Below, piece after piece: positions 8,261-16,230 of a DNA stretch of 64,000 nucleotides. Numbering within the stretch: position 1 is the stretch's first letter; each line of letters opens with the position of its first letter. Position numbers and translations under genes: made by a program. The notes below the pieces were generated by a model. The model ran no database searches. It was not told the DNA's origin and was given only the letters and a program-made list of their open reading frames with translations. The stretch is from Paenibacillus mucilaginosus 3016. Its GTDB lineage: Bacteria; Bacillota; Bacilli; Paenibacillales; NBRC-103111. The DNA is taken from the NCBI RefSeq assembly GCF_000250655.1, contig NC_016935.1, positions 5,474,001-5,538,000 on the forward strand. The letters run 5' to 3'.

Positions 8261-8770
8261 GTGAACATGAGCCGATACATCATTGGCACCGTACTGATTC
8301 TCCTGGGGGCAGGCTTGTTCCTGAACCAGGGGCATCCGATGGGTGTCGGCACCATCTTCGAGTATTACTGGGCGAGCCTGTTCGTCCTGCCGCTGGGGCT
8401 GTTCTTCCACTGGCTGTACTTCTCCATGACGGCACCCAGAGCGTCCGGCCTGCTCATCCCCGGCGGGATCCTGGTGACGGTCGGCCTCGTCTGCCAGATC
8501 TCCACCCTGTTCGACGCGTGGGGCGTCATGTGGCCGGGCTTTGTGCTTGCCCCGGCCGTCGGACTCTTCGAGTTCTACCTGTTCGGCAGCCGCAACCGGT
8601 ACCTGCTCATCCCGGTCAGCATTCTGACGGTGATCTCCCTGCTGTTCTTCACCGTCTTCACGCTGGGCACCCTCCTGAACAAGCTGAGCGGCCACGGGCC
8701 CGTCGTGGCGATCGTTCTGATCGTGATCGGCGCCTACGCCCTCCTCGGCGGGAAGAGGCAGAGCGTGTAA
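8261..8770 (+). CDS. Small integral membrane protein, LiaI/LiaF-like helices
   Basis: A 169-residue protein with about five hydrophobic segments. It starts MSRYIIGTVLILLGAGLFLNQ, which resembles the transmembrane module of LiaI/LiaF-type cell-envelope stress proteins and of DUF5668 proteins. The C-terminus GGKRQSV is basic. I preferred the GTG at 8261, which has AAAGGAG seven to ten bases upstream; the ATG at 8267 is also possible. There is no two-component system next to it, so a stress-sensing role cannot be claimed. It is transcribed alone and ends before a good terminator. Confidence 0.65.
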   Translation: MNMSRYIIGTVLILLGAGLFLNQGHPMGVGTIFEYYWASLFVLPLGLFFHWLYFSMTAPRASGLLIPGGILVTVGLVCQISTLFDAWGVMWPGFVLAPAVGLFEFYLFGSRNRYLLIPVSILTVISLLFFTVFTLGTLLNKLSGHGPVVAIVLIVIGAYALLGGKRQSV

Positions 8771-8800
8771 CTTCTTGACCCAAGGTCATACGGTACGACA

Positions 8801-8832
8801 AAAAGCCGGTTAGCGGAAGCTAGCCGGCTTTC
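8801..8832. terminator. Terminator after the LiaI-like gene
   Basis: AAAGCCGGTTAGC and GCTAGCCGGCTTT pair around a GGAA loop (8802-8831), with A and T runs at the ends. Confidence 0.75.
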
Positions 8833-9205
8833 CTATGCTCAGGTATGCACTGCTGGCCGCTCAGGCTCCAGCCATCCTTTTATTGCAGCCCTGCTTTGAT
8901 TGCAAGCTGCAGCTCACATTTCGTAGATGCGGCATACGGAGAGAGACCGAGGCGGGACTCACGGAGCGAGGATGCGGCGGTTCACGAAAGTGAAGCTGCC
9001 CGACCATCCGCAAGAAAGCAGGCTGACATCTCCCGGCAGCCTGCTTAAGTTTGATCTGCGTCGCCATTTCCCATGTACCGTGAACTACACTGAACTGTCG
9101 CCACGTAAGAGCCGGCAGCACGAGAGCCGAGTCCTGCATTGCTTTCCTTTCAAAATAAAGGAACCAGGATGTCTTATTCGCACAATTTAGGTGGATCTCC
9201 AGCGC
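8833..9205. other. Non-coding stretch, hairpin at 9016-9046
   Basis: No ORF here has a binding site or protein-like composition. AAGCAGGCTG (9016-9025) pairs with CAGCCTGCTT (9037-9046). A weak T stretch follows, so it could be a terminator or part of a small RNA. A short frame starting ATGTCTTAT near 9168, after AAAGGAACCAGG, runs into the palindromic repeats and is probably not a gene. Confidence 0.35.
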
Positions 9206-9341
9206 ATAGCGGAACTCAGATTCCTTATTCCGTGCATTTCAGAGAAATACTGCGGCATTCACCAATATAGCGAACCTCAGTTCCTCTATTTTGTCAAAAG
9301 CCCCTTCCGAGACGCCCATAGCGCATCTGAGTTCCGTTATT
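9206..9341. repeat. Three palindromic 24-bp repeat units
   Basis: Three related units, ATAGCGGAACTCAGATTCCT... at 9206-9229, ATAGCGAACCTCAG... at 9267-9290 and ATAGCGCATCTGAG... at 9318-9341, each end in TATT. All are degenerate copies of a near-perfect palindrome whose halves are AATAGCGGAACT and AGTTCCGCTATT. They are spaced 61 and 51 bases apart. They look like a REP-type intergenic family. Confidence 0.7.
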
Positions 9342-9467
9342 CCCATTGTCCAACGAAGCGCCGCCTGTATCTCCACTAAGTTTGTCTCCATACTGCCAGA
9401 GTCGGCCAATGGAAGCTTCACTGGAAAGCTGCTCCCTATCCTCATCATCCACGCTTAGCCAGGATGA

Positions 9468-10067
9468 TCACGGTTCGATTTCCCGTCCTCCAATGGTACC
9501 GGCGCCCGGTGTCCCTCCGGTTTTACCCAGCTTATAATAATTGTAAGTCTCCCTGCCGATCTCCACCGTATCCCAAAAGACGAATCCGCACTTCTCGATT
9601 ACCCGGAGGGAAGCCTTATTGTGCGGAAGAGCCAGCGCGCAGAGCTCAGCCGTATCGGTGTGGTCGAACAAAAACCGGATCAGGCCCTGTACGGCTTGAG
9701 CCGCATATCCCTTCTTCCGGTGAAGGGGAGATACGGCGTATACCATCTCCCGGATCGGAGGGGAGAGCTCTTCCTTCATGCCGGTACAGCACCATCCGAT
9801 GAACTCCCCTGTCGTTTTGGAGTGGATACCGAGCCTCAGACGGAGCTCCCCGATTCGTCCGCCTTCCTGCACCGCTTGCAGAAACTTCCGGTTCTCCGGA
9901 ATCTCGAAGCGGTTCATCCATTCCCTTCTTGTATCCTTCGGCACATTCCAGTCCGGCAAGAAGGCCATGATCTCCGGTTCCTGCGTAAGTACATAGAGCG
10001 CATCCAAATCGCCGATGGCATATTCGCGGAGAACTATATCCTTGCATTCCATGTGAAAAGTACCCAT
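9468..10067 (-). CDS. GNAT acetyltransferase, RimJ/RimL-like
   Basis: A 199-residue GNAT-fold N-acetyltransferase of the RimJ/RimL or antibiotic-acetyltransferase type. The acetyl-CoA loop follows the beta-4 strand (REMVYAVSPLHRKKGYAAQA, residues about 107-126). The C-terminal NKASLRVIEKCGF motif is typical of this subgroup. The ATG at 10067 has GGAGGAGAAGG directly upstream; the frame could open at 10097 but has no binding site there. It lies 43 bases downstream of a second GNAT gene on the same strand, probably in one transcript. The substrate cannot be deduced. Confidence 0.8.
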   Translation of the reverse strand: MGTFHMECKDIVLREYAIGDLDALYVLTQEPEIMAFLPDWNVPKDTRREWMNRFEIPENRKFLQAVQEGGRIGELRLRLGIHSKTTGEFIGWCCTGMKEELSPPIREMVYAVSPLHRKKGYAAQAVQGLIRFLFDHTDTAELCALALPHNKASLRVIEKCGFVFWDTVEIGRETYNYYKLGKTGGTPGAGTIGGREIEP

Positions 10068-10109
10068 GCCTTCTCCTCCGGGGCACTGTGGAGTCATAGG
10101 CCTTCCCTT

Positions 10110-10580
10110 CTACCGGTCAACGGGATAGACAAAGACTTGTTCGCCCCCAAGCCACTCTCCCGTATCGGTGAAGCCGCTGCTCCGGTACAGCCTTTGGGCA
10201 TGGGAGTTGTCCGGATGCACCGTCAGCCGGATCTCACGACATTGAGGAAAGCGGCTGCGGATCGTATCCAGCATGAGCAGCAGAGCGGCCCGGCCGTATC
10301 CCCTGCCCTGCTGAGCCGCATCGATGAGAAAACCGTTAATCCAATACATATCCGCCGTCAGCTCTTCGTACGCAAGCATCATGAATCCTGCCATGCGGTC
10401 TTCATGATATATCGCATATGGCTCATAGCGAACCTGATCCCCATCCGGCTTGATGTACACCTTGGCCAGCGAGACTACTGCCGGCGGAACAAAATGAATC
10501 TGCTCTTCGGTTACGCTTAAGCTAAGCGCCTCCATCCAGTTCCCGCGGGTAACCGGCTGCAGGGTGATGTTCATTGACAT
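10110..10580 (-). CDS. GNAT acetyltransferase, BltD/spermidine-acetyltransferase-like
   Basis: A 156-residue GNAT protein resembling the BltD/SpeG diamine acetyltransferases of bacilli. The N-terminus ITLQPVTRGNWMEALSL and the GFLIDAAQQGRGYGRAAL acetyl-CoA loop (QxxGxG/A form) support this, and the C-terminal LYRSSGF motif closes the fold. The start lies within MSMN at 10580 or 10574. A GGAGGAAG stretch and a closer AGAAGAG stretch are both upstream. The protein would acetylate polyamines or a related small amine if the resemblance holds. It is transcribed into the neighbouring GNAT gene. Confidence 0.7.
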   Translation of the reverse strand: MSMNITLQPVTRGNWMEALSLSVTEEQIHFVPPAVVSLAKVYIKPDGDQVRYEPYAIYHEDRMAGFMMLAYEELTADMYWINGFLIDAAQQGRGYGRAALLLMLDTIRSRFPQCREIRLTVHPDNSHAQRLYRSSGFTDTGEWLGGEQVFVYPVDR

Positions 10581-10725
10581 CTCTTCTGCCACTTCCTCCC
10601 TACGATCGATCTCTATAATGTAATTAATACACGGACCGGGGAAGCGGGGCCAGCGAAAAGATGAGTATAACGGTTGTTTCTTAGGGGGGAGCAGCAGTAA
10701 GGGGCCTCTATCGTGAAGAGAAAAC

Positions 10726-10751
10726 AAAAAAACCGCACGGGGCGGTTTTTC
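10726..10751. terminator. Bidirectional terminator
   Basis: CCGC/GCGG stem at 10733-10745 with A7 before and T5 after. It follows the small KPEA-repeat gene on the minus strand. Confidence 0.7.
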
Positions 10752-10793
10752 TGTGTCATGCTGATGATCGTTCGTCGCGGGATTATCAGTGGA

Positions 10794-11003
10794 CTATGCC
10801 AGGGAGGCTTCCGGCTTCGCTTCCGCCTTCGCTGCGAACAGCGCCTCCGGCTTCGCTTCCGGCTTGGCCGCCGCTTCTGCCTGTGCCTCCGCCTTCAAGC
10901 CGGCTGCCGCCGGAACAATCAAAGCCGCTGCCAGAGCCGCGCCTGCGATCCACTTCATTCCTTTGCCCATCTTGCCGTTCTTCGTGTCGTTCCCTTGTTT
11001 CAT
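10794..11003 (-). CDS. Small secreted Ala/Lys/Glu-rich KPEA-repeat protein
   Basis: A 69-residue protein. A basic N-terminus (MKQGNDTKNGKMGKGMK) leads into one hydrophobic helix, WIAGAALAAALIVPAAAG, ending in a plausible signal-peptidase site. The remaining 33 or so residues are almost entirely A, E, K and P with repeats of KPEA/KAEA. GAGGAGG lies about ten bases before the ATG, so translation is well supported. I do not recognise a family. It could be exported to the cell wall or remain membrane anchored. A terminator lies 43 bases downstream. Confidence 0.65.
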   Translation of the reverse strand: MKQGNDTKNGKMGKGMKWIAGAALAAALIVPAAAGLKAEAQAEAAAKPEAKPEALFAAKAEAKPEASLA

Positions 11004-11190
11004 CGTTATTTCCTCCTCGGTTTCGGTTGATGAATGTATCATACCCCAAGGAGGAAAAGCGTTCTGTTGCAAACCATACGAAAAAAACGTGAAAAATCGA
11101 ACAATTGCTTCTTCCGTCTATCGACTTTCCTCTATCCGCCTGCCATCTGCGGTCTATCCTTCCATCGCCCACGAGCGGAGCGGCCGAGCC

Positions 11191-12501
11191 TTATTTGAAC
11201 CGGCTGATCTCCGCTTCAATGTGGGATACCTTGGAGGACTCCGCCATCCGCCAGTAAACCATCAGGCTGACAGCTATGCAGGCTGCGACATAGTAGTAAA
11301 ACAGGGACTCATAGCCGATGCTCTTGAACCAGAGCGCGATGAATTCCGCCGTCCCGCCGAATACCGCTACCGTAACGCCGTAAGGAAACCCTACGCCGAG
11401 CGCCCGGACTTCGGTCGGGAACAGCTCCGCTTTGACAATGGCATTGATGGACGTGTATCCCGTGACGATGATCAGCCCCGCCATCATGAACAGGAAGGCC
11501 GCGAGCGGCGTCTGCGCATTCTGCAGCAGGAGGAACAGCGGCACGGTCAGCACCGTCCCCAGGATGCCGAAGCCGAGCAGAAGCGGCCGCCTTCCGACCC
11601 GGTCGGACAGACTGCCCGCCAGCGGCTGTAGCACGACGAAGAGGAGCAGCGCCCAGAAGTTGATCCAGCTGACAGTCTCCTTGGGCAGGCCCACCGTATT
11701 GACCATGAACTTTTGGAGATAGGTCGTATAGGTGTAAAAAGCCACCGTCCCGCCAAGCGTCAGGCCGACAACCGTCAGCACCGCCTTCGGATGCTTCATC
11801 AGCGCCCGGATCGTGCCGGCATTCGTACGGCTCTCCTTGCCCATGCTCTCGAACTGCTCGGATTCGTCCATCGAACGCCGCAGCCACAGGACCGCAAGTG
11901 CCCCCAGGGCGCCGATGACGAAAGGAATCCGCCAGCCCCATGCCTTCATATCCGGCTCGCTCAGCAGCTGCTGGAGGATGATCTGCACGCCCAGCGCCAC
12001 AAGCTGTCCGGCAATCAGCGTCACGTACTGGAAGCTCGAATAGAAGCCGCGACGCCCGCTGCTCGCCATCTCGGACAGGTAGGTGGCCGAGGTGCCGTAC
12101 TCCCCGCCGAGCGACAAGCCCTGCAGCAGCCGGGCCAGCACCAGGATGAAGGGAGCCCACAGGCCGATCGTACTGTAGCCCGGGGTCAAGGCGATGATCA
12201 GCGAGCCGCCGGCCATGACGGTGATCGAAAGCGTTAACGCCGCACGGCGGCCGTGACGGTCGGCATACCGCCCGAGAAGCAGACTGCCGATCGGCCGCAT
12301 GAGGAACCCGACGGCGAAGATGGCCGCCGTATTGAGCAGCTGGCTCGTCGGATCGCCCTTCGGGAAGAACTCCGACGAGAAATAGACTGCGAAAGCCGTG
12401 TATACGTACCAGTCGTACCACTCGATCAGGTTGCCGACCGAGCCCTTGAAGATGTTGCCCGTAATGCGGCGTTGATTTACGCTATCCCTCGATTGTGCCA
12501 T
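11191..12501 (-). CDS. MFS transporter, metabolite:H+ symporter (MHS) family
   Basis: A 436-residue inner-membrane proton symporter of the KgtP/ProP/ShiA (MHS) branch. Diagnostic features are GNLIEWYDWYVYTAF near residue 24, the loop 2-3 motif GRYADRHGRR near residue 78 and LQGLSLGGEYGTSATYLSE in helix 4. Twelve helices fit the length. Substrates of the family are organic acids or compatible solutes; 2-oxoglutarate-like acids are possible but not provable. The ATG at 12501 has AAAGGAGAGAG just upstream. There is no catabolic gene nearby to name the substrate. Confidence 0.85.
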   Translation of the reverse strand: MAQSRDSVNQRRITGNIFKGSVGNLIEWYDWYVYTAFAVYFSSEFFPKGDPTSQLLNTAAIFAVGFLMRPIGSLLLGRYADRHGRRAALTLSITVMAGGSLIIALTPGYSTIGLWAPFILVLARLLQGLSLGGEYGTSATYLSEMASSGRRGFYSSFQYVTLIAGQLVALGVQIILQQLLSEPDMKAWGWRIPFVIGALGALAVLWLRRSMDESEQFESMGKESRTNAGTIRALMKHPKAVLTVVGLTLGGTVAFYTYTTYLQKFMVNTVGLPKETVSWINFWALLLFVVLQPLAGSLSDRVGRRPLLLGFGILGTVLTVPLFLLLQNAQTPLAAFLFMMAGLIIVTGYTSINAIVKAELFPTEVRALGVGFPYGVTVAVFGGTAEFIALWFKSIGYESLFYYYVAACIAVSLMVYWRMAESSKVSHIEAEISRFK

Positions 12502-12698
12502 CAACTCTCTCCTTTCAGCCGGGAAGAATAGGACGGAGACATGCTGACATGCTCCCCCTTATACATATTCAACACCTTTGCGCACATGATCCCCATTTCC
12601 GGAAAGAAAAAACATCTGACGCCCGGAACAGGCCCCAGTGGCCGCTGCTCCCATCTAAACACAGCCTATCGTCCCATCTGTCCTGGGCCTCGCAGCCG

Positions 12699-13637
12699 CT
12701 ACCCCGTTTGCCAGTGGGCGATCATGCCCCGGGCCATCTCCATGTCCGCCTCCCTGCCCGTCGTCAGGGCGAACTTGGCCACGAGCGCCGGGTAAGCGGC
12801 CCACTGCTCTGCAATGTGCTGCGGCATCCGGGGCCAAACCCGGCCCCCAAGCCGCTCATACCGCCGCAGCAGATCGCGCAGACCCTCCTCGCCGAAAAGC
12901 GCGAAGAAGATCACAAAGTCTTTCCCCGGGTCCCCGCATTCCGCCTCGGTCCAATCGATCAGGCCTGTGACCCGCTGCATCTCGTCGACTAGAATATGGG
13001 GCGGATGCAGGTCGCCGTGATTCAGCGTCGAATGCTCCGGCCAATAGCTGTCCGCCGCCAGCCAGGCATTCCAGCGCTCCGCCAGCGGCTCCGGGATCTC
13101 AAAGCTTCGCCGGATCTCCTCGATGTTATCGGCGAACGCTTCTCTTGCTTCCTGCGGACGCTTCACCCGGACACCGGCCGCCGCCGCTTCTTCATGATCC
13201 ACGGCATGCAGGGCAGCGAGCGTCTGCGCGAGGGAGTCAAAGAAGAGCTCCGGCAGGGAGTCCTGCTCACAGCGCCACGCGTACCCGCCGCCGGCCGGAT
13301 CGACGGCCGCCACCGGGTGCCCGCCGAGCAGGGGATACGCAATCAGTTCCGGGGTGAAGATGCACCAATCGGGCACCTCAACCGGGACCTTCCCCTGCAG
13401 GAAGCCGAGCACCTTCCGCTCGTTCTCCGCTCTCTCCCAGACATCCTCCCGCCTCGGCTGGCGGAGCACCCACCTTGCCCCCGCATCATCCGAGGCAAAA
13501 GCGACCCGAAAATCCATTCCCGATTCATTCAGCTCCACCGATCCGGGATCCAGCTGCAGTCCATGCCGTGAAGCTGCAGCCAGGACTTCTTCCACATGCT
13601 GCTTCGGTTCCTGTCCATTGGTATTGAGGGCTGTCAT
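12699..13637 (-). CDS. Aminoglycoside/macrolide phosphotransferase family kinase (Mph-like)
   Basis: A 312-residue APH-fold kinase most like macrolide 2'-phosphotransferases (MphB and the bacillar chromosomal homologues). The Brenner motif reads NHGDLHPPHILVD near residue 213 and the Mg-binding motif LIDWTEAECGDPGKDF follows. The ATP-binding region contains FRVAFASDDAGARWVLRQP. The ATG at 13637 has AAAGGAGCGGTG upstream. Chromosomal members often give low-level macrolide resistance. Whether this one acts on an external drug or on a self-made metabolite is open. Confidence 0.8.
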   Translation of the reverse strand: MTALNTNGQEPKQHVEEVLAAASRHGLQLDPGSVELNESGMDFRVAFASDDAGARWVLRQPRREDVWERAENERKVLGFLQGKVPVEVPDWCIFTPELIAYPLLGGHPVAAVDPAGGGYAWRCEQDSLPELFFDSLAQTLAALHAVDHEEAAAAGVRVKRPQEAREAFADNIEEIRRSFEIPEPLAERWNAWLAADSYWPEHSTLNHGDLHPPHILVDEMQRVTGLIDWTEAECGDPGKDFVIFFALFGEEGLRDLLRRYERLGGRVWPRMPQHIAEQWAAYPALVAKFALTTGREADMEMARGMIAHWQTG

Positions 13638-13743
13638 CCGATCACCGCTCCTTTGATTAGGAAAATACAAAAGAACACACAGCCGACTGCCTGTGCGTTC
13701 CTCAGCCAAAGAAGATCCCTGCCGCCCCCGGTGCGTCAAAAGA

Positions 13744-13776
13744 AGAACATCCGCCTGATCAAGGCGCAGGTGTTCT
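13744..13776 (-). terminator. Probable terminator after the fabF paralogue
   Basis: AGAACA/TGTTCT and inner GCCT/AGGC pairs, followed on the minus strand by TCTTCTTTTG. Confidence 0.5.
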
Positions 13777-14008
13777 CATTTGTGGACAGCCCGAATCCAG
13801 GGGGTTACGTGTATAGGGCAGACCGATCCCGTTGACTCCGCACACAGGCAGAGGCGTAGAAAAGCATGCAGTTCGCTGCATTACTTCCTGAGCCGGGAAT
13901 GATGTACCACACGTAACCCTCCGATCGAAGTAGAATGCTCTCACTATACCATTGGGATGGCCGGGGCGCTATAGAACCATTTTCCTATTTTATCCATATC
14001 CCTTTTCG
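13777..14008. repeat. Intergenic inverted repeat, 11-bp arms
   Basis: GGGTTACGTGT (13802-13812) is exactly inverted as ACACGTAACCC (13909-13919). The 96 bases between hold no ORF. The arms could be operator sites or the ends of a decayed element. Confidence 0.4.
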
Positions 14009-15259
14009 TCAAAAATCTTCTTCGTCCTCCCACTTTTTCAGCAGAATGACCGCGTTATGGCCGCCGAAGCCGAAGGAATTGGACATCCCGAGTCGCAGCT
14101 CCGCCTTCCGTGCCTTATTCGCCACCACGTCCAGACCGCATTCCGGGTCCGGCTGCTCCTGGTTGATCGTAGGCGGAATGATTCCCTGCCGCAGACTCTG
14201 CACCAGGGCGATCGCTTCCGCCCCGCCGGCTGCCCCGAGCATGTGGCCGGTCATCGACTTGTTCGCCGTGACGGGAATGCGGCCGGTGGATTCGCCGAAC
14301 ACCCTGCGGATCGCCAGGGCCTCCGACCGGTCTCCAAGCTCCGTGCTCGTCGCATGCGCGCTGATGACGTTCACGTCTTCGGGAACCGCCCCGGCTTCCG
14401 CCAGCGCCGCCTGCATCGCCAGTGCCGCGCCACGCCCTTCCGGATGCGTGGCGACCATATGATATGCATCCGAGCTCGCCCCATACCCGGTCACCTCAGC
14501 GAGAATCTCCGCCCCCCGCCGCCTTGCATGAGTCAGGCTCTCAAGCACCAGGATGCCGGCGCCCTCCCCCATCACGAACCCGTCCCGCCCCGCGTCGAAG
14601 GGACGGCTGGCCCGCTCCGGCTCGTCATTGCGCATGGAGATCGCCGCCGCATTGCCGAAGCTGGCCATCGAGATCTCCGTGACGGCCGCCTCCGCACCGC
14701 CGGCGAGAATAACGTCAGCCGCCCCGTACCTGATTGCCCGGAACGCCTCCCCGATGGCCGTATTGCCGATCGAGCAGGCCGTGACGGGCGACAGCGTCGG
14801 CCCCTGCAGATCCCACCGCATGGAGATGGCGGCCGCCGCCATATTCGAGATCATCATCGGGACGAGCGTGGGGCTCACCCGCCCTGGACCGCGCTCCAGC
14901 AGCGTCCGGCTCTGCTCGAGCAGCGTCTGAATGCCTCCGATCCCCGAGCCGACATAGACGCCGGTCCGTTCCTTATTCAGTTCCTGCCGGAGCAGACCCG
15001 ACTGCTCCAGCGCCTCCTCCGCCGCCGCCAGCGCGAACTGGCAGAAGCGGTCCATTTTACGCGCCTCTTTGCGCCCGAACCGCCCTTCTCCGTCGAACCC
15101 CTTGACCATCCCCGCGATCCTGCTTTTGTAAGCTGACGTATCGAACGCCTCAATCCTGCCGATCCCCGAACGGCCCTGTACCAGCCTGTCCCAGAAGGAA
15201 CCCGCATCCTGGCCCAGCGGAGAAATCATACCCATTCCCGTAATAACGACCCGTTCCAT
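14009..15259 (-). CDS. fabF: Beta-ketoacyl-ACP synthase II paralogue
   Basis: A 416-residue condensing enzyme of the FabF type, which elongates acyl-ACP with malonyl-ACP. The catalytic triad is retained: Cys in PVTACSIGNTAIGEA (near residue 164), His in SAHATSTELGD and His in KSMTGHMLGAAGG. Two motifs differ from housekeeping FabF: TACSIGN for TACATGT and SAHATST for NAHGTST. The ATG at 15259 has AAAGGAGG upstream. It is not in a fab operon but divergent from an MmyB-type regulator whose family can bind fatty acids. A specialised acyl-chain role controlled by that regulator is likely. Confidence 0.82.
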   Translation of the reverse strand: MERVVITGMGMISPLGQDAGSFWDRLVQGRSGIGRIEAFDTSAYKSRIAGMVKGFDGEGRFGRKEARKMDRFCQFALAAAEEALEQSGLLRQELNKERTGVYVGSGIGGIQTLLEQSRTLLERGPGRVSPTLVPMMISNMAAAAISMRWDLQGPTLSPVTACSIGNTAIGEAFRAIRYGAADVILAGGAEAAVTEISMASFGNAAAISMRNDEPERASRPFDAGRDGFVMGEGAGILVLESLTHARRRGAEILAEVTGYGASSDAYHMVATHPEGRGAALAMQAALAEAGAVPEDVNVISAHATSTELGDRSEALAIRRVFGESTGRIPVTANKSMTGHMLGAAGGAEAIALVQSLRQGIIPPTINQEQPDPECGLDVVANKARKAELRLGMSNSFGFGGHNAVILLKKWEDEEDF

Positions 15260-15315
15260 CCACTCGTCCTCCTTTAACCTGTTCACTTGCTCTCCACACC
15301 AGTTTGACACTCTTG

Positions 15316-15366
15316 TTATCCTATTACAAGTTGGAGTTTATCCTGGTATAATGGATGACAGGATAA
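15316..15366. promoter_or_regulatory. Three 7-bp boxes at 22-bp spacing between fabF and its regulator
   Basis: TTATCCT at 15316-15322 and 15338-15344 and its inverse AGGATAA at 15360-15366 begin exactly 22 bases apart. They surround a TATAAT -10 (15347-15352, with TTACAA 17 bases upstream) for the regulator gene. The spacing of two helical turns suggests an operator on one DNA face. Confidence 0.5.
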
Positions 15367-15386
15367 CGAATACCGGAGGGAAACGA

Positions 15387-16221
15387 ATGAACAGTCAGGA
15401 ACGATTGCAGGCCTTGTCGGCCTTTTTGAAAGCCCGCCGGGCCCAGATCTCCCCCGATACCGTCGGGCTGCCTGCCGGCATACGCCGCAGAACGCCGGGC
15501 CTCCGCCGGGAAGAAGTCGCCCAGCTGGCCGGCGTGAGCACGACCTGGTACACCTGGCTGGAGCAGGGGCGGGATATTCAGGTATCGGTCTCCGTGCTCG
15601 AGAGCATCTCCCGCGCGCTGCAGCTGACGATGGACGAGCGCAATTATTTGTTTGCCCTCGCCCTCGAGACGGGCACGTCCGTCCCGCCCCTGGAAGATAC
15701 GTCCCTCAGAATCAGCCCTTCGCTGCAAAAAAATACTGAAAGAGCTGAAATACTGCCCGACGATCATCTCGGACCGGCGGTGCCATATTGTCGGCTGGAA
15801 CGAAGCCGCCCGGCGCGTCTTCCTGAACTTCGACGAGATTTCCGCCGAAGGGCGGAACATGATCCGCCTGCTCTTCGCCCGCCAGGAATTCCGGCGCCTC
15901 GCCGTGAACTGGGAAGACTTCGTGAGCGGCTTCCTCGCGATCTTCCGCGCTTACTACGGCAAGTATGTCGGGGACGAGTGGTACAACCTCTTCCTGGCGG
16001 AGATGAAGGAAGCCCATCCGGACTTCAGCCGGCTGTGGGAGGACAGCAAGGTCAGCTCCTCCCCGGAGGTGACCCTCGAATTCCGCCACGCGAAGGCCGG
16101 GCGGATGCTCTTCGAGCTGACGTCGCTGCAGGTGCAGGGGGAGACGGATCTGCGCTGCAGTGTGTACACGCCCAAGCTCGAGTCGACAACCGAGTTGAAG
16201 CTGCTTCAGCTCATGAGCTGA
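15387..16221 (+). pseudogene. MmyB-like HTH regulator, single-base frameshift
   Basis: Read with one correction, this is a regulator of about 277 residues. It has an N-terminal HTH_31/XRE domain (RRRTPGLRREEVAQLAGVS) and a C-terminal MmyB ligand-binding domain (IVGWNEAARRVFLNFDE, EWYNLFLAEM). The frame breaks at a run of seven A (15727-15733); six A would read LQKILKELKYCP and join the two frames seamlessly. GGAGG precedes the ATG at 15387. A crystallised family member held a fatty acid in the C-terminal domain, which fits the divergent FabF. If the extra A is real the regulator lacks its sensor domain. Confidence 0.75.
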
Positions 16222-16230
16222 CGCTGCAGG

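Noticed and set aside
9191..9379. 62-residue frame through the palindromic repeats
   Set aside because: The reading is explained by the repeat units themselves; such frames are a common false annotation in repeat-bearing genomes.
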